From Bin5 sp965218625 (lineage in GTDB: Bacteria > Chloroflexota > Anaerolineae > Caldilineales > Caldilineaceae): a stretch of 64,000 nt of DNA. Positions 35,853 to 45,290 of this stretch are shown here, piece after piece. A program made the position numbers and the translations under genes. The stretch's first letter is position 1. Every line of letters begins with the position of its first letter. The notes below the pieces were generated by a model that was given only the letters and a program-made list of their open reading frames with translations, had not been told where the DNA came from and did not search any database. Location: contig CBDCLG010000020.1 in NCBI GenBank assembly GCA_965218625.1, positions 806,001-870,000 of the forward strand, read 5' to 3'.

Positions 35853-36359
35853 CGGGAGCGGGAACGCAAGCGCCTTTTGCCAACGCGGCAACGTGCCTGA
35901 GACGTTTGCGGCGGAACATCAGGCCGACGCGCTCTATCCAAGACCTGTGGGAGGGGTTGGGGTCAGACATACAGCTGGGAGACCCGGTTGCAGTAAGGCC
36001 GGCCGTCGCCTGCGATAGTGGTAAGTCCCCCTCCGGGCTCGAATCGGTACGGGATGTAAATCAACTGTCCGCGTGAGAGCCGCTCACCTGGAGAAAGAAA
36101 CGAAATCCGTTGCTGCAGAAGGCGTGGAGGACCGCCCCCGATTGGATGCCGACTGTCGGAGCTCGGTGTGCAACCACGATGCGGGAACAGCTTCATTCAA
36201 CCAGGACGATGATTTCCTGCTGGAACGCTGTATCACGAAGACAGGCCAGGAAAAAGGGGCGGGCCGATCGGCAATCTGAAGTGTGGACGACAACCTATGA
36301 GCAGGCTTCACACACGATCAAGAGGGCGATGGCGGGGAAAGTATCAGGGTGACGGGCAG
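35853..36359. other. gene-free stretch between paralogues 4 and 5
   Basis: About 500 bp with no convincing gene. On the minus strand near 36000-36090, RGQLIYIPYRFEPGGG resembles the end of a LysM module and its following linker, as in the decayed gene at 615-1770. It is too short and broken to call a gene. Confidence 0.3.
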
Positions 36360-36388
36360 TTGGATTCTGCTGTTGTAATCTCTATACT
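36360..36388 (+). promoter_or_regulatory. promoter of glycosyltransferase paralogue 5
   Basis: TTGGAT (36360-36365), 17 bp and TATACT (36383-36388), followed by GTCTCAAAG at the same distance as in the paralogue 1 promoter. Confidence 0.6.
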
Positions 36389-36531
36389 TAACGATTGCGT
36401 CTCAAAGTGCGCCTCAACATTGGGAGGCGTCTGACCCAAATCTTGATCAGACCGGAAAGGTGAGGTGAGCGGCGGGCGCCTTCCATTCCAAGAGACTCTT
36501 GCCTGGCAGCCTATACCAATTGCGAATTCGA

Positions 36532-38720
36532 ATGTCAGAAAACAGGGAACGCCTCCTCCTGCGGGTGGCGGCGGGAGGGATTCTGCTCATATTGGCGCTG
36601 GGCGTACTGAGTCTGCGCCTTCACCGTATACCGAACTACCGCAGGGGATTCAAAGCGATGAAGGACCGGACGGCGTGTATGCCCTGCAAGTCTTGCAGGG
36701 GGAACACGGGGTTTTCTTTCCGGAAGCGGCCAGTGGCCGCGAGTGGATGGGCGTCTATGCGATAGCGCTTACCACTTCCGCGTTGGGGCGCTCGATACTG
36801 GCATTTCGTTTGCCAACGGCGCTGGCAAGCGCGGCAACGGTCTTTGCCGTTTTTTGGCTGGGCCGGCAGTTATTCGGTCGGGATGGGAGCAGCCGGCCCA
36901 CTCCTTGGCGCGGCCTCTTGATTGGTAGTATCGGCGCGGGCTTGCTCGCAGTATCCCTCGGCCAGACCATCATCGGACGCGCCTCGCTGCGCGCCAACTA
37001 TCTGCCGCTCTTTCTCACCCTCTGTTTCGCGCTGCTATGGTGGGGCTGGTCAGAACCTGCAGTGAAGCGAAGCTGGTGGCGCATCGCATTGGCCGGTCTT
37101 TGTGCCGGACTGCTCCCTTATACCTATATCCCGTCCCGATTCACACCCTTCCTCTTTTTCCTTTTCGGCCTGAGTTTTCTATTCCCGCTCCGTCCGGGAA
37201 CGAAAGAATTTTTGCGCGCCGGATTGCCACGGGCTGCCATTTTTGTCGGTGTGACCTCCCTGGTGGCGGCGCCGATTCTCATCTATTTTGCAATCAACCC
37301 TGAGCATTTTTTTATTCGGAGCAGAGAGGTCTGGCTGCTGCGTGAAGGGGAGGGGACACTTTGGGGCGGTCTTCTACGCAACGCGTGGGAGCACCTGCTG
37401 GCCTTCGGATTCCACGGCGACCGCCGCGAGCGATATAACTTCGCCGCCCTGCCGATGCTGAACCCATGGGAAGCGCTCGCCTTCTGGTTTGGCGTGGGGA
37501 TGGCAGTATGGCGCTGGCAGCGACGTCCCGCTTACCGTCTACTGCTTCTGTGGCTGGTGGTCCTGCTGGCGCCGGCCATGCTTTCCCTGGACTTCGACCT
37601 GGGACCCAACACGCTGCGCATGATCGGTGCAGCTCCGGCAGTCTACCTCCTCATCGGCGTCGGCCTGTGGGAGGCCTACGAATTTCTCAGGATGCGGCTA
37701 TGGCCGTCAACTGCAGCGAATTGGCAGAACGGCGGTTGTGGGAGCTTCCCCGACAATGGACAGGCACGCCGCAAAATCGAGAGCCAGGTCACCGTCGCCC
37801 TGGCCGTTCTTGTCGCGGGGCTTGTTGTGCTGCGGGGACTGCGCACGTATCAGACCTATTTCCGCGAATGGGCTGTTACGCCCGCCTTCTATCTGACCTA
37901 TCAGGGAGAATGGGCCGATGCCGCCCGCATCCTGAGCGCGCAACCGGCCGCCCCGGGAGCCGTCTACCTGCTCCCTTACCGCTTCGATGAGCACTACGGC
38001 TTTGAATACCTGTACCACGGCGCTGCGCCGGCCTACGTCATTCGCGCGATTCGACCCGACCTGCCGCAGACGGTCCAGTCCACGCTTGCCTCCATCGAGG
38101 ACCTCTCCACCGTGAAAGTCCTGGATTGGAACGACAGCCTCGAATGGTCCAGCCAGGGGGACAGGAATCTTGTCACGCTACTCGAAAAGTTTGGACGCTA
38201 TCAAAGCAGCGAAGCGTTCCCAAACTTTCAGGTCCACACCTATAGCGACATCGCCCTGGACCGCCCCTGGACCTTCTATGGACAGCTGGAGCCGCGGGCT
38301 GTCCGGTACGACGGCGGCATCAGCCTCCTGGGACTCGCATTGGGGCAAGGGGAGCAGCAGTTCCCGTCGGATCAAACAATCAGCCTGGAAGGAGGCGGCT
38401 CCTTGTGGGTAGCCCTGCAATGGCTAACCGAATCGGGATTGGAGACCGACTTCGCCATATCCCTGCGTCTGCAGAGTGCCGACGGCCAGAATAGTTACCA
38501 GTCTGACCATGTCCTGGGCAATTCGACATTCGCGCGTACCCGCCACTGGCGCGCGGACCGGCAGGTCGACACGCTGTTCCACTTTGACCTGCCGGCGGGT
38601 CTCGCGCCCGGCGAATACGAGTTCAAACTGATCGTCTACAATACCGAAACAGGTATACCCACTGTCGAGATAGACGTCTGGGAGCCGGAGCTACTCCTTG
38701 CGCTCCTTAGACTGCAGTGA
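36532..38720 (+). CDS. GT-C type membrane glycosyltransferase paralogue 5, N-terminally frameshifted
   Basis: The first membrane helix (MSENRERLLLRVAAGG then ILLILALGVLSLRLHR) is read from the ATG at 36532. The rest (TELPQGIQSDEGPDGVYAL onward to LLALLRLQ) is in another frame that also opens at 36465. Adding one base near 36625-36632 joins them as RLHRYTELPQG, matching the siblings' RLYRLTEIPPG. Without the join the protein lacks helix 1 but keeps the Asp-Glu loop. All other family motifs are present: LPTALASAATVFAVFWLG, GLLPYTYIPSRFTPFLFFLFG and FEYLYHGAAPAYVIR. About 728 residues if corrected. Confidence 0.72.
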
Positions 38721-38939
38721 TCCACCTAGTCGAAACAGTCCCTTCGAACTCCTGAGGCTGATCGCCGCTGGCATGCCGGGCCCTTCCTGCCAACGCATTG
38801 TGAACAAGCGCGTCGACCCCGCAATCAGCCGAATGGCCCGCTGGCCCAAGAGTGCGGAGTCTCCATTTCGCTCGCTTGAGGCCATAGCTGCCAGCTTCGC
38901 GCGGCTCCCCGCCTGACGCCGGCCCAATGCCCTGCGGCC

Positions 38940-38968
38940 TTTACACATGCCGGAGATTGACGCATACT
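38940..38968 (+). promoter_or_regulatory. promoter of glycosyltransferase paralogue 6
   Basis: TTTACA (38940-38945), 17 bp and CATACT (38963-38968), 80 bp before the chosen start. The rest of the 38721-39047 gap shows no gene. Confidence 0.5.
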
Positions 38969-39047
38969 TTAGTCTCCGTACGTGCTGTCTCAGGGCTCTT
39001 GCACGCTGCTTGCTTTTCGGTCAAGAGCGGAAAGGGACTCGTCCCAC

Positions 39048-41381
39048 ATGTCATCTTCCGAGTCGCCGATGACCGCCGACGCGAAGTCACCATCGGAGGG
39101 CCGCCTACCCCGGGTCCTCGTCGCTTGGTGTATCCTGCTCGTCCTGGCCCTGGCCGTCCTTGCGCTGCGTTTCCAGCGCTTGAGCGAACTCCCGCCGGGG
39201 CTCTACTTCGATGAGGGAGTTCATGGAGTCGACGCCCTCCACGTTCTGCAGGGAGAGCACGCCGTCTACTTCCCGGCCAACAATGGTCGTGAAGGACTGA
39301 TCGTCTACGCTATTGCCCTTACAACCTCCTTAGTGGGACGCACACTGCTGGCCGTCCGCTTGCCCACTGCCCTGGCTAGCGCGGGCACCGTCTTTCTCGT
39401 CTTCTGGCTGGGACAGTTGCTATTCGGGCGAGATGAACGCGGCCGGTCCGCGCCATGGCGCGGACTGATGGTGGGAGGCGTTGCCGCCGGCCTGATGGCG
39501 GTTTCCATCGGTCAAACGATTATCGGCCGCGAGGCGCTCAGAGCCAACTTCCTGCCCCTATTGCTTTCCCTGTGCCTGGCCCTGCTCTGGTGGGGGTGGC
39601 CGAGGCATGATCAGCCAAACGCGGGAAGCGGCGCCCCTGCCGGACCGGCAGACTCGGGTCTCGAGGCAAAAAAGGTTCGACTGCGAAGTTCGTGGCGTAT
39701 CGCGCTCGCCGGTGTCTGCGCCGGGCTGCTGCCCTACACTTATATTGCCGCCCGTTTCGCCCCCTTCCTCTTCCTCCTCTTCGGTCTGAGCCTTTTGCTT
39801 CCTTTCAGCAGACGTAAAACCGCGACGGATGGAGGCAAGGAAAGAGATCAGTTATTTCACCTCCCCCTCACCAACACTTCCCGGGGTCAGGGCCCACTCG
39901 GGCAAAACCTCCCCTTAGTTGCGATTTTCTTGGGGGCAGCCGCACTGGTGGCAGCGCCGATTCTGCTCCACTTCATTCTTCATCCCGAAGATTTCTCTTC
40001 TCGCAGTGATGTCCTCTGGGTCTTTCATCCAACTTACAGTAAAGGCGAGCCCCTGCGCGCCCTACTCGAAAACATCTGGACCCACCTCCTCGTATTTGGC
40101 TTTCGCGGCGACTCGAACTGGAACTACAACTTCGGCGCCAAGCCGATGCTGAACCCTTTGGCCGCGCTTTTCTTCTGGTTTGGCCTGTGCATGACCCTGT
40201 TTCGCTGGCGAAGGCCCGCTTACCGTCTGCTGTTTCTCTGGCTTGGTATTCTGATGCTGCCAACCATGCTTTCCAGAGATTTCATCCCTCCCCCGAACAC
40301 ACTGCGAATGTTTGGCGCAACACCGGCCATCTATCTGCTCACGGGTGTCGGCATGTGGGAAGTCTTCCGCATTACGGGGCAGCGCTGTCTGGCACTGTCC
40401 TCACGCGCCGAGCGCGTCTGCCGAGAATACGGGACCTGGCTTGCTATTGCTCTGGGAACGGTGATCGCAGTCTGGATTCTGGTCCAGGGCGTCTCCACCC
40501 ATCGGACCTACTTTCAGGAGTGGGCAACCACGACCAAGTTCCACAAAGAGTACTATGCGGAATGGACAAGTGCGGCCGAATCACTTAACTCTCGACATCA
40601 TTCCGATGGCCTGATCTACCTGCTCCCCTACAGATTCATCAGAAACCATGGTTTCGAATACCTTTACCAGGGCGAGACACCGGCCCTTGTCATCCGTGTC
40701 AGCACCACCGAAATGGCGCACAATGTCGAATCGGCGCTGTCGGCCGTAGAGAATCTGTCAACTGTGGGCGTGGTGGATTGGGAGGACGAGCTGAGCTGGT
40801 CCGGCGATGGTGACGAAAACCTTGTTGCTCTGCTTGACAAATATGGAAAACTCTCGGAAAGAAAGGAGTTCGACAGATTTCAGATCCATTTTTTCAGCGA
40901 TATCACGCTGGACCGCCAGTGGTCACTGCACGAGTATGTGGAACCACTGTCTGTCGACTACGACGGCGGCATATCGCTGAACGGGCTCGCCCTGGGCCGG
41001 GGCAAAACGCAACTGTCCGCTCTGCAGCCGCTCACCGTGGAAGGCGATGACTCCCTGTGGCTACTCCTGCGATGGAAAACCGCCCCCGGATTGGAGATCA
41101 ACTACTCTATCTCCTTGCGCTTGCATAATGCAGAGGGCGCTATGGTCTACCAGAAAGACATCAACCTGCTCAGCAAGGAGGATACGACAACTGGCGGATG
41201 GATCCCCGAAGAACCGGTCGACACGATTTCCAACATTACTGTCCCAACAGATATAGCCCCCGGCGACTACGAGCTGCGGCTGATCGTCTATGATCCACGC
41301 ACGCTCAAGCCGACGGTCGAACTTGATGTCTGGGAAGCGGAATTGAGCCTGGCCCAGATACGCGTGGCAGCAACACGCTAG
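39048..41381 (+). CDS. GT-C type membrane glycosyltransferase paralogue 6
   Basis: An intact 777-residue member from the ATG at 39048 (MSSSESPMTAD), preceded by GGAAAGGG. TM1 is followed by the loop RLSELPPGLYFDEGVHGVDAL. The family motifs are LPTALASAGTVFLVFWLG, PWRGLMVGGVAAGLM, GLLPYTYIAARFAPFLFLLFG and HPEDFSSRSDVLWVFHP. It has a longer loop after helix 6 (RRKTATDGGKERDQLFHLPL). The C-terminal domain has FEYLYQGETPALVIR and ends LAQIRVAATR. It closes the array. Confidence 0.82.
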   Translation: MSSSESPMTADAKSPSEGRLPRVLVAWCILLVLALAVLALRFQRLSELPPGLYFDEGVHGVDALHVLQGEHAVYFPANNGREGLIVYAIALTTSLVGRTLLAVRLPTALASAGTVFLVFWLGQLLFGRDERGRSAPWRGLMVGGVAAGLMAVSIGQTIIGREALRANFLPLLLSLCLALLWWGWPRHDQPNAGSGAPAGPADSGLEAKKVRLRSSWRIALAGVCAGLLPYTYIAARFAPFLFLLFGLSLLLPFSRRKTATDGGKERDQLFHLPLTNTSRGQGPLGQNLPLVAIFLGAAALVAAPILLHFILHPEDFSSRSDVLWVFHPTYSKGEPLRALLENIWTHLLVFGFRGDSNWNYNFGAKPMLNPLAALFFWFGLCMTLFRWRRPAYRLLFLWLGILMLPTMLSRDFIPPPNTLRMFGATPAIYLLTGVGMWEVFRITGQRCLALSSRAERVCREYGTWLAIALGTVIAVWILVQGVSTHRTYFQEWATTTKFHKEYYAEWTSAAESLNSRHHSDGLIYLLPYRFIRNHGFEYLYQGETPALVIRVSTTEMAHNVESALSAVENLSTVGVVDWEDELSWSGDGDENLVALLDKYGKLSERKEFDRFQIHFFSDITLDRQWSLHEYVEPLSVDYDGGISLNGLALGRGKTQLSALQPLTVEGDDSLWLLLRWKTAPGLEINYSISLRLHNAEGAMVYQKDINLLSKEDTTTGGWIPEEPVDTISNITVPTDIAPGDYELRLIVYDPRTLKPTVELDVWEAELSLAQIRVAATR

Positions 41382-41568
41382 CGCCTACACTCATTCTCTC
41401 TGCAGCCCCACAGTTGATACATGCCTCACTTCCCTCTCTCGCGCCGCGCCCGCTGCCCACAACACCCAAAGACTTTCGAGAGTGCCTGCTCCCATACCGA
41501 CCCTTTGCGGACTGTTATCGATTTCCGCTGGGGTTGATCGCTAACTTTCATTTCAGATTCACTCGTTC

Positions 41569-41597
41569 TTGAGCTTTTTCACACAAACAGCTATACT
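41569..41597 (+). promoter_or_regulatory. promoter of the hypothetical gene pair
   Basis: TTGAGC (41569-41574), 17 bp and TATACT (41592-41597), 113 bp before the GTG start at 41710. The rest of 41382-41709 shows no gene. Confidence 0.6.
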
Positions 41598-41709
41598 CTA
41601 TTTTTGGCTGCGGACATTCGGTTTATCGGTGCCGCTCCCCGATGGCGGCGGCCGCACCCGTTGCAGTTTGATGCAGACGCCTCGTCTGCCTTTCCGGGAG
41701 GAGGAACAC

Positions 41710-43305
41710 GTGCTGTTGCGAAGGACCCAAACCGCATCGTTCTGGCGTGACCAGTTCAGCGTTTCGAATGAAGACCTGGACTTCATCCACGGCCTGATTC
41801 TGGACGCAGAGTCGCCGATGACCACCAGCCAGCTGGCTTTGCATCTGATCCGGGAGTACCAACGCCGCGAGACGGCGCGGATGGAATCCGAGCTCAAGAA
41901 AGGTACCGTTTACCAGCCCGGAAATGACTATTCAGTGGGGCAGACGCTCATCTTTCCGGCCATGGATTTCCTGGTGGGCGAAGTGCTGGAGAGCCGCGCC
42001 GGCCAGAACCCGGAGCACGGTCCGTTCGATGTCATTCGCGTTGGCTTCGCCGACTCGGGCGAAGAGCGGGAGTTCGCCGCCAACCTGCAGACTGGCCACC
42101 GGCTGAACGCTGCAAACGGCCAGACTGCGAGCGACGAAGAAGCCCTCCTTTCTGCCGAAGAGATCCATTCGCTCTATCAGGATGAGATTGAAGAGAGTCT
42201 TCTCTATGCCCTCGAGGAAGGCGAAGGCACCGATATCTTCGTAAAGATGGACGATTTTTGGCTGCTGGCCGACATGCTGGCCGAGGTGCACGTAGGTCAT
42301 CTGAACATTGCCGAAGCGCTGCTTGAAATGCAGGGCCAGCCGCTTTCGACGGAGGAGCTTCTGCCCGAACTCGATCTGCAGGCCGACGATGTTTCGCAGC
42401 CGATGCAGATCATCAGCGTCAACCACGCTTTGGGCGACGACGAGCGCTTTGACATGGTCGGCCGCGGCGGAGTTCCTCTCTGGTACCTGGCGCGGCTCGA
42501 ACCGCTGGAGGCGCTCAACACGCCGCCGCTGCTGTCTCCAAACATAGGCCGCTACAACCGGGCCATCTTGAGCGTGGAACTTCTGCAAACGGAATGGGAG
42601 CTCGATGACGAATGGGGCGAGAGCAGCGCCGCCTCACACGTTTCGTCGGTCGTGCCCAGCGTCAGTTTCACGCTGATCTTTCCACACTGGCTCTACGGCA
42701 CGCTGCCCCTGAGCAGCCGCACGCGTGAACTGTTCCCGCACAGCGCGCTGGAGCGTTCGATGGTGACGATCATCGACGGGCGTTGGGGCAACCGCTACAC
42801 CGCCTGGATCGTGCATAAGGGACGCTACGTCTGCGGCCTCAAGGAGTGGATGGAGGCGCACAACCTGCCGGTGAGCGCGCAGATCACGCTTGAACGCGCC
42901 GAAAATCCCGAAGAGATGGTGATCGACTACCGCCCGCGCCGCATGAGGCGGGAATGGAGCCGCATCGCCAAAGTCGATGCCGGAGCCCGGCGTTTCGATC
43001 TGGAAATGAACAAAGTGCAGATCGCCTGCGAGTACGACGAGCACCTGATCGTCTCATCCGAGGACCGGGAAGGGCTGGAAGCGTTCAACACCGGTTTCGA
43101 ACGCAACGAAGCGACACTTGAGCAGATCGTGGAGATGGTTGTACCGGAGATAACGAAACTGAATCCCCAGGGCACCGCCCATGTCAAGACGATCTACAGC
43201 GCGGTCAATATGCTGTGGCGCTGTCCGCCGGGGCCGATCTTCTATACTTTGCTCAGCAATCCCCGATTCCAGGACGCAGGGGACGGTTTCTTCAATGTGA
43301 GATGA
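41710..43305 (+). CDS. conserved-looking hypothetical protein with winged-helix-like ends
   Basis: A 531-residue cytosolic, acidic protein without signal peptide or membrane helices. The GTG at 41710 follows GGAGGAGG at 41697-41704 and lies after the promoter. The N-terminal 45 residues (DFIHGLILDAESPMTTSQLALHL) and the C-terminal 50 (TAHVKTIYSAVNMLWRCPPG) look like HARE-HTH-type winged helices. The middle has beta-rich stretches (SVSFTLIFPHWLYGTLPLSS, MVTIIDGRWGNRYTAWIVHKG). I do not recognise the family. The next gene is 58 bp downstream and is probably in the same operon. A nucleic-acid role is a guess from the winged helices. Confidence 0.65.
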   Translation: MLLRRTQTASFWRDQFSVSNEDLDFIHGLILDAESPMTTSQLALHLIREYQRRETARMESELKKGTVYQPGNDYSVGQTLIFPAMDFLVGEVLESRAGQNPEHGPFDVIRVGFADSGEEREFAANLQTGHRLNAANGQTASDEEALLSAEEIHSLYQDEIEESLLYALEEGEGTDIFVKMDDFWLLADMLAEVHVGHLNIAEALLEMQGQPLSTEELLPELDLQADDVSQPMQIISVNHALGDDERFDMVGRGGVPLWYLARLEPLEALNTPPLLSPNIGRYNRAILSVELLQTEWELDDEWGESSAASHVSSVVPSVSFTLIFPHWLYGTLPLSSRTRELFPHSALERSMVTIIDGRWGNRYTAWIVHKGRYVCGLKEWMEAHNLPVSAQITLERAENPEEMVIDYRPRRMRREWSRIAKVDAGARRFDLEMNKVQIACEYDEHLIVSSEDREGLEAFNTGFERNEATLEQIVEMVVPEITKLNPQGTAHVKTIYSAVNMLWRCPPGPIFYTLLSNPRFQDAGDGFFNVR

Positions 43306-43363
43306 AGGCAGGAGGCCGGCTGTTCGCGGATGATGCAGGCAGTTGAGGAGGGATAGACAGACG

Positions 43364-43810
43364 ATGACAGTTGCAGCGCCAAGAAGGAAAATATCCTGGT
43401 TCCGGCCAGACGTGAACACGAAATTCCACATTGACTACCAATGGTGGGAACAGAGCGGCCGCAATTTTCGCCTCTACCTGCGCGACCAGCTATGCAGCGA
43501 GTGCCGGGACAGATTCAAGGACCACAGGGATACCGAAGATGTGGACTGGATCGACCCGGAGACCGGTGAGGTCCACCGCACCGACGCGCTGTGGGAGTGT
43601 CTGCGCAGCCGCTGCACCAAGGATCCCGACTACATCAACGAGCACCTCTCGCTGACCGCGGCCTGCTTCCGCGTCTTTCTTGCCAACAATAACACGCCGC
43701 TCAGCCCTTCAGAGCTGAACCAGCTCCTGCCCTGGAAACCGGCCCGCACTATTCTGCAGACCCTGGGCGGAAGGGTCGTCTACCTGGGCCTGCGGCCGGT
43801 GCGGGAGTAG
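43364..43810 (+). CDS. hypothetical protein with four-cysteine motif
   Basis: A 148-residue protein from the ATG at 43364, preceded by GAGGAGGG. The central part carries CSEC and, about 40 residues later, CLRSRC, which could bind one zinc. The last 60 residues (LSLTAACFRVFLANNNTPLS ... LLPWKPARTILQTLGG) have the look of a winged helix and somewhat resemble the end of the preceding protein. It follows that gene by 58 bp and probably works with it. No family is recognised. Confidence 0.65.
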   Translation: MTVAAPRRKISWFRPDVNTKFHIDYQWWEQSGRNFRLYLRDQLCSECRDRFKDHRDTEDVDWIDPETGEVHRTDALWECLRSRCTKDPDYINEHLSLTAACFRVFLANNNTPLSPSELNQLLPWKPARTILQTLGGRVVYLGLRPVRE

Positions 43811-43858
43811 AGGAACGCGCGGCCCGGCGCTTAAGCGGCTCTCACGCCTCATCGACGC

Positions 43859-44738
43859 TCAACCCCCCTCGGGCCGTTCGCCCGCCCTCGCCAGCAGCTC
43901 CTGCGCGGCGCGGTAGATCGGCAAATCCACCATTTTGCCGTCGAGCACGCAGACGCCCCGACCGGCGCGCGCGTGTTCCTCGAAAACAGCGATCAACCGC
44001 CGCGCTGCCTCAACCTCGGCCGGTCCCGGCGTAAAGGCCGCGTTAATCACCTCCACCTGGCGGGGGTGGATCGCCAGCTTGCCGCGAAAGCCTATCTTGC
44101 GCATCGCGGCACACTCGGCGGCCAGCCCGGCATCGTCGGTGAGGTCGGTGTAGACGGTGTCGATTGCCTGCAGGCCGAAGGCCGCGGCCGCGGTTACCAG
44201 CGCGCTGCGGGCATAAAGTATCTCCCATCCCGCGCGCGTTCGCTGCGCGCCGGTATCGACGGCGAGATCTTCCGCGCCGAGGGCCAGCGCAGTGAGCCTG
44301 CCGTCGGCGCCGGCGATCTCGCGCAGGTTCATCACCCCCGCGGCCGATTCCACAATCGCCAGCAGCCGCACAGTGCCGAGGGGCAGCCCGGCCTCTCGCT
44401 CCAGCCGGGTCAACTGCTGGGCGACAAGATGCAGCTCCGCAGCCGATTCGACCTTTGGAACCAGATAGCAACAGGGTTGTGCCGCAAACGTTTCGATCAG
44501 ATCATCGGGCCAGAAGGGGCTGCCGACCGGATTGATGCGGATGCAGCGCAGCGCCCGGCCGCTCCGGCAGACCCCGAAAGGAGTGGACCAGCAGCGCGCG
44601 CGCCTCCAGCTTGCGGCTGGGCGCGACCGCGTCTTCCAGGTCGGCGATGATTGCGTCGGCGGGAAGCGTCGCGCCCTTGGCCATCTTGCGCGGCGAGTCG
44701 GCCGGGGTGAAGAGGAGAGAGCGTAGTCGCGGCGTCAT
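43859..44738 (-). pseudogene. HpcH/HpaI aldolase / citrate lyase beta-like (CoA ester lyase), frameshifted
   Basis: The N-terminal part (MTPRLRSLLFTPADSPRKM, IIADLEDAVAPSRKLEAR) starts at 44738. The rest (CIRINPVGSPFWPDDLIE, YLVPKVESAAELH, RLLAIVESAAGVMN, GKLAIHPRQVEVIN) lies in another frame, and together they cover a complete CitE-like protein of about 290 residues. One indel near 44545-44565, in a GC-rich run, separates the two. CitE-like enzymes cleave malyl-CoA or citramalyl-CoA type esters. The metal-binding Glu/Asp and the CoA-site Arg appear retained, so a sequencing error is possible. The neighbour on the 5' side is divergent. Confidence 0.7.
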
Positions 44739-44948
44739 GGGCAGGCTCCACTGATGAGGGGGTGCCGGGACGTCCTGGTCGAATCTTTACATTGCGGACC
44801 AAGTATCATTTTACACACTATGCGCTCCAATAGCAGCCCTTTCGAGCGTGAGGGAGGATTGAGAACGGACTTCCCGAAGGTAAGCGTCGACAAGGGCAGT
44901 TGCAGATGCGGAAAATCCTCTAAGGGGTCGATACAGAGCGACCTTTTC

Positions 44949-44999
44949 GAATATTCTGACATATTCTTCGGTTGATTTTTCTTATTTCTTGACATTGTC
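44949..44999 (+). promoter_or_regulatory. dyads around the promoter of the XRE-ImmA/PIN module
   Basis: GAATAT (44949-44954) and ATATTC (44961-44966) are a perfect inverted repeat with TGAC in between. A second dyad, TGACATTGTCA, overlaps the -35 box at 44990-45000. Such repeats at a promoter fit autoregulation by the XRE-type DNA-binding protein encoded downstream; this is inferred. Confidence 0.45.
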
Positions 45000-45017
45000 A
45001 GAAAAAGGTGGTAGGAT
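44989..45017 (+). promoter_or_regulatory. strong sigma70-type promoter of the XRE-ImmA/PIN module
   Basis: Consensus TTGACA (44989-44994), 17 bp and TAGGAT (45012-45017). It lies in an AT-rich stretch (about 44780-45030) unlike the surrounding DNA and points into the 52-residue ORF. Confidence 0.7.
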
Positions 45018-45091
45018 GTACGCATAGGAGAGAACTAGCAGACAGATAGATTAATGAGCGACGTGAGACGGTTAGCGGTCAGGAGGGCATA

Positions 45092-45250
45092 GTGCCAGAA
45101 AAGGATCGGTTTGAGTGGAGCTTAGGAGCCGGGTGGCGTGCCGCATACCAGCACGTCAAAACCGGATCCGCCACGGCAGAAGAGATAAATGACAAAATTG
45201 CGAAAACTCTGAGTGGCGGGCCTTATTCCGCATCTGTCTCGACATCCTAA
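45092..45250 (+). CDS. small ORF, 52 residues, first gene of the XRE-ImmA/PIN module
   Basis: A short open frame starting with GTG at 45092 after AGGAGGG (45081-45087) and ending with TAA at 45248-45250, 40 bp before the XRE-ImmA gene. The product is charged, with FEWSLGAGWRAAYQHVKTG and TAEEINDKIAKTL predicted helical. No family is known to me. The ribosome binding site, the promoter upstream and the spacing argue that it is translated. It may be a third component of the module or a leader peptide. Confidence 0.5.
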   Translation: MPEKDRFEWSLGAGWRAAYQHVKTGSATAEEINDKIAKTLSGGPYSASVSTS

Positions 45251-45290
45251 TCCCAGTTCTGAATCCTTACCCAGCCAAGGAGAAAAACCG

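Noticed and set aside
35963..36196. Minus-strand ORF with GQLIYIPYR
   Set aside because: Only a short LysM-like tail is visible and the rest has no similarity; described as a gene-free stretch instead.
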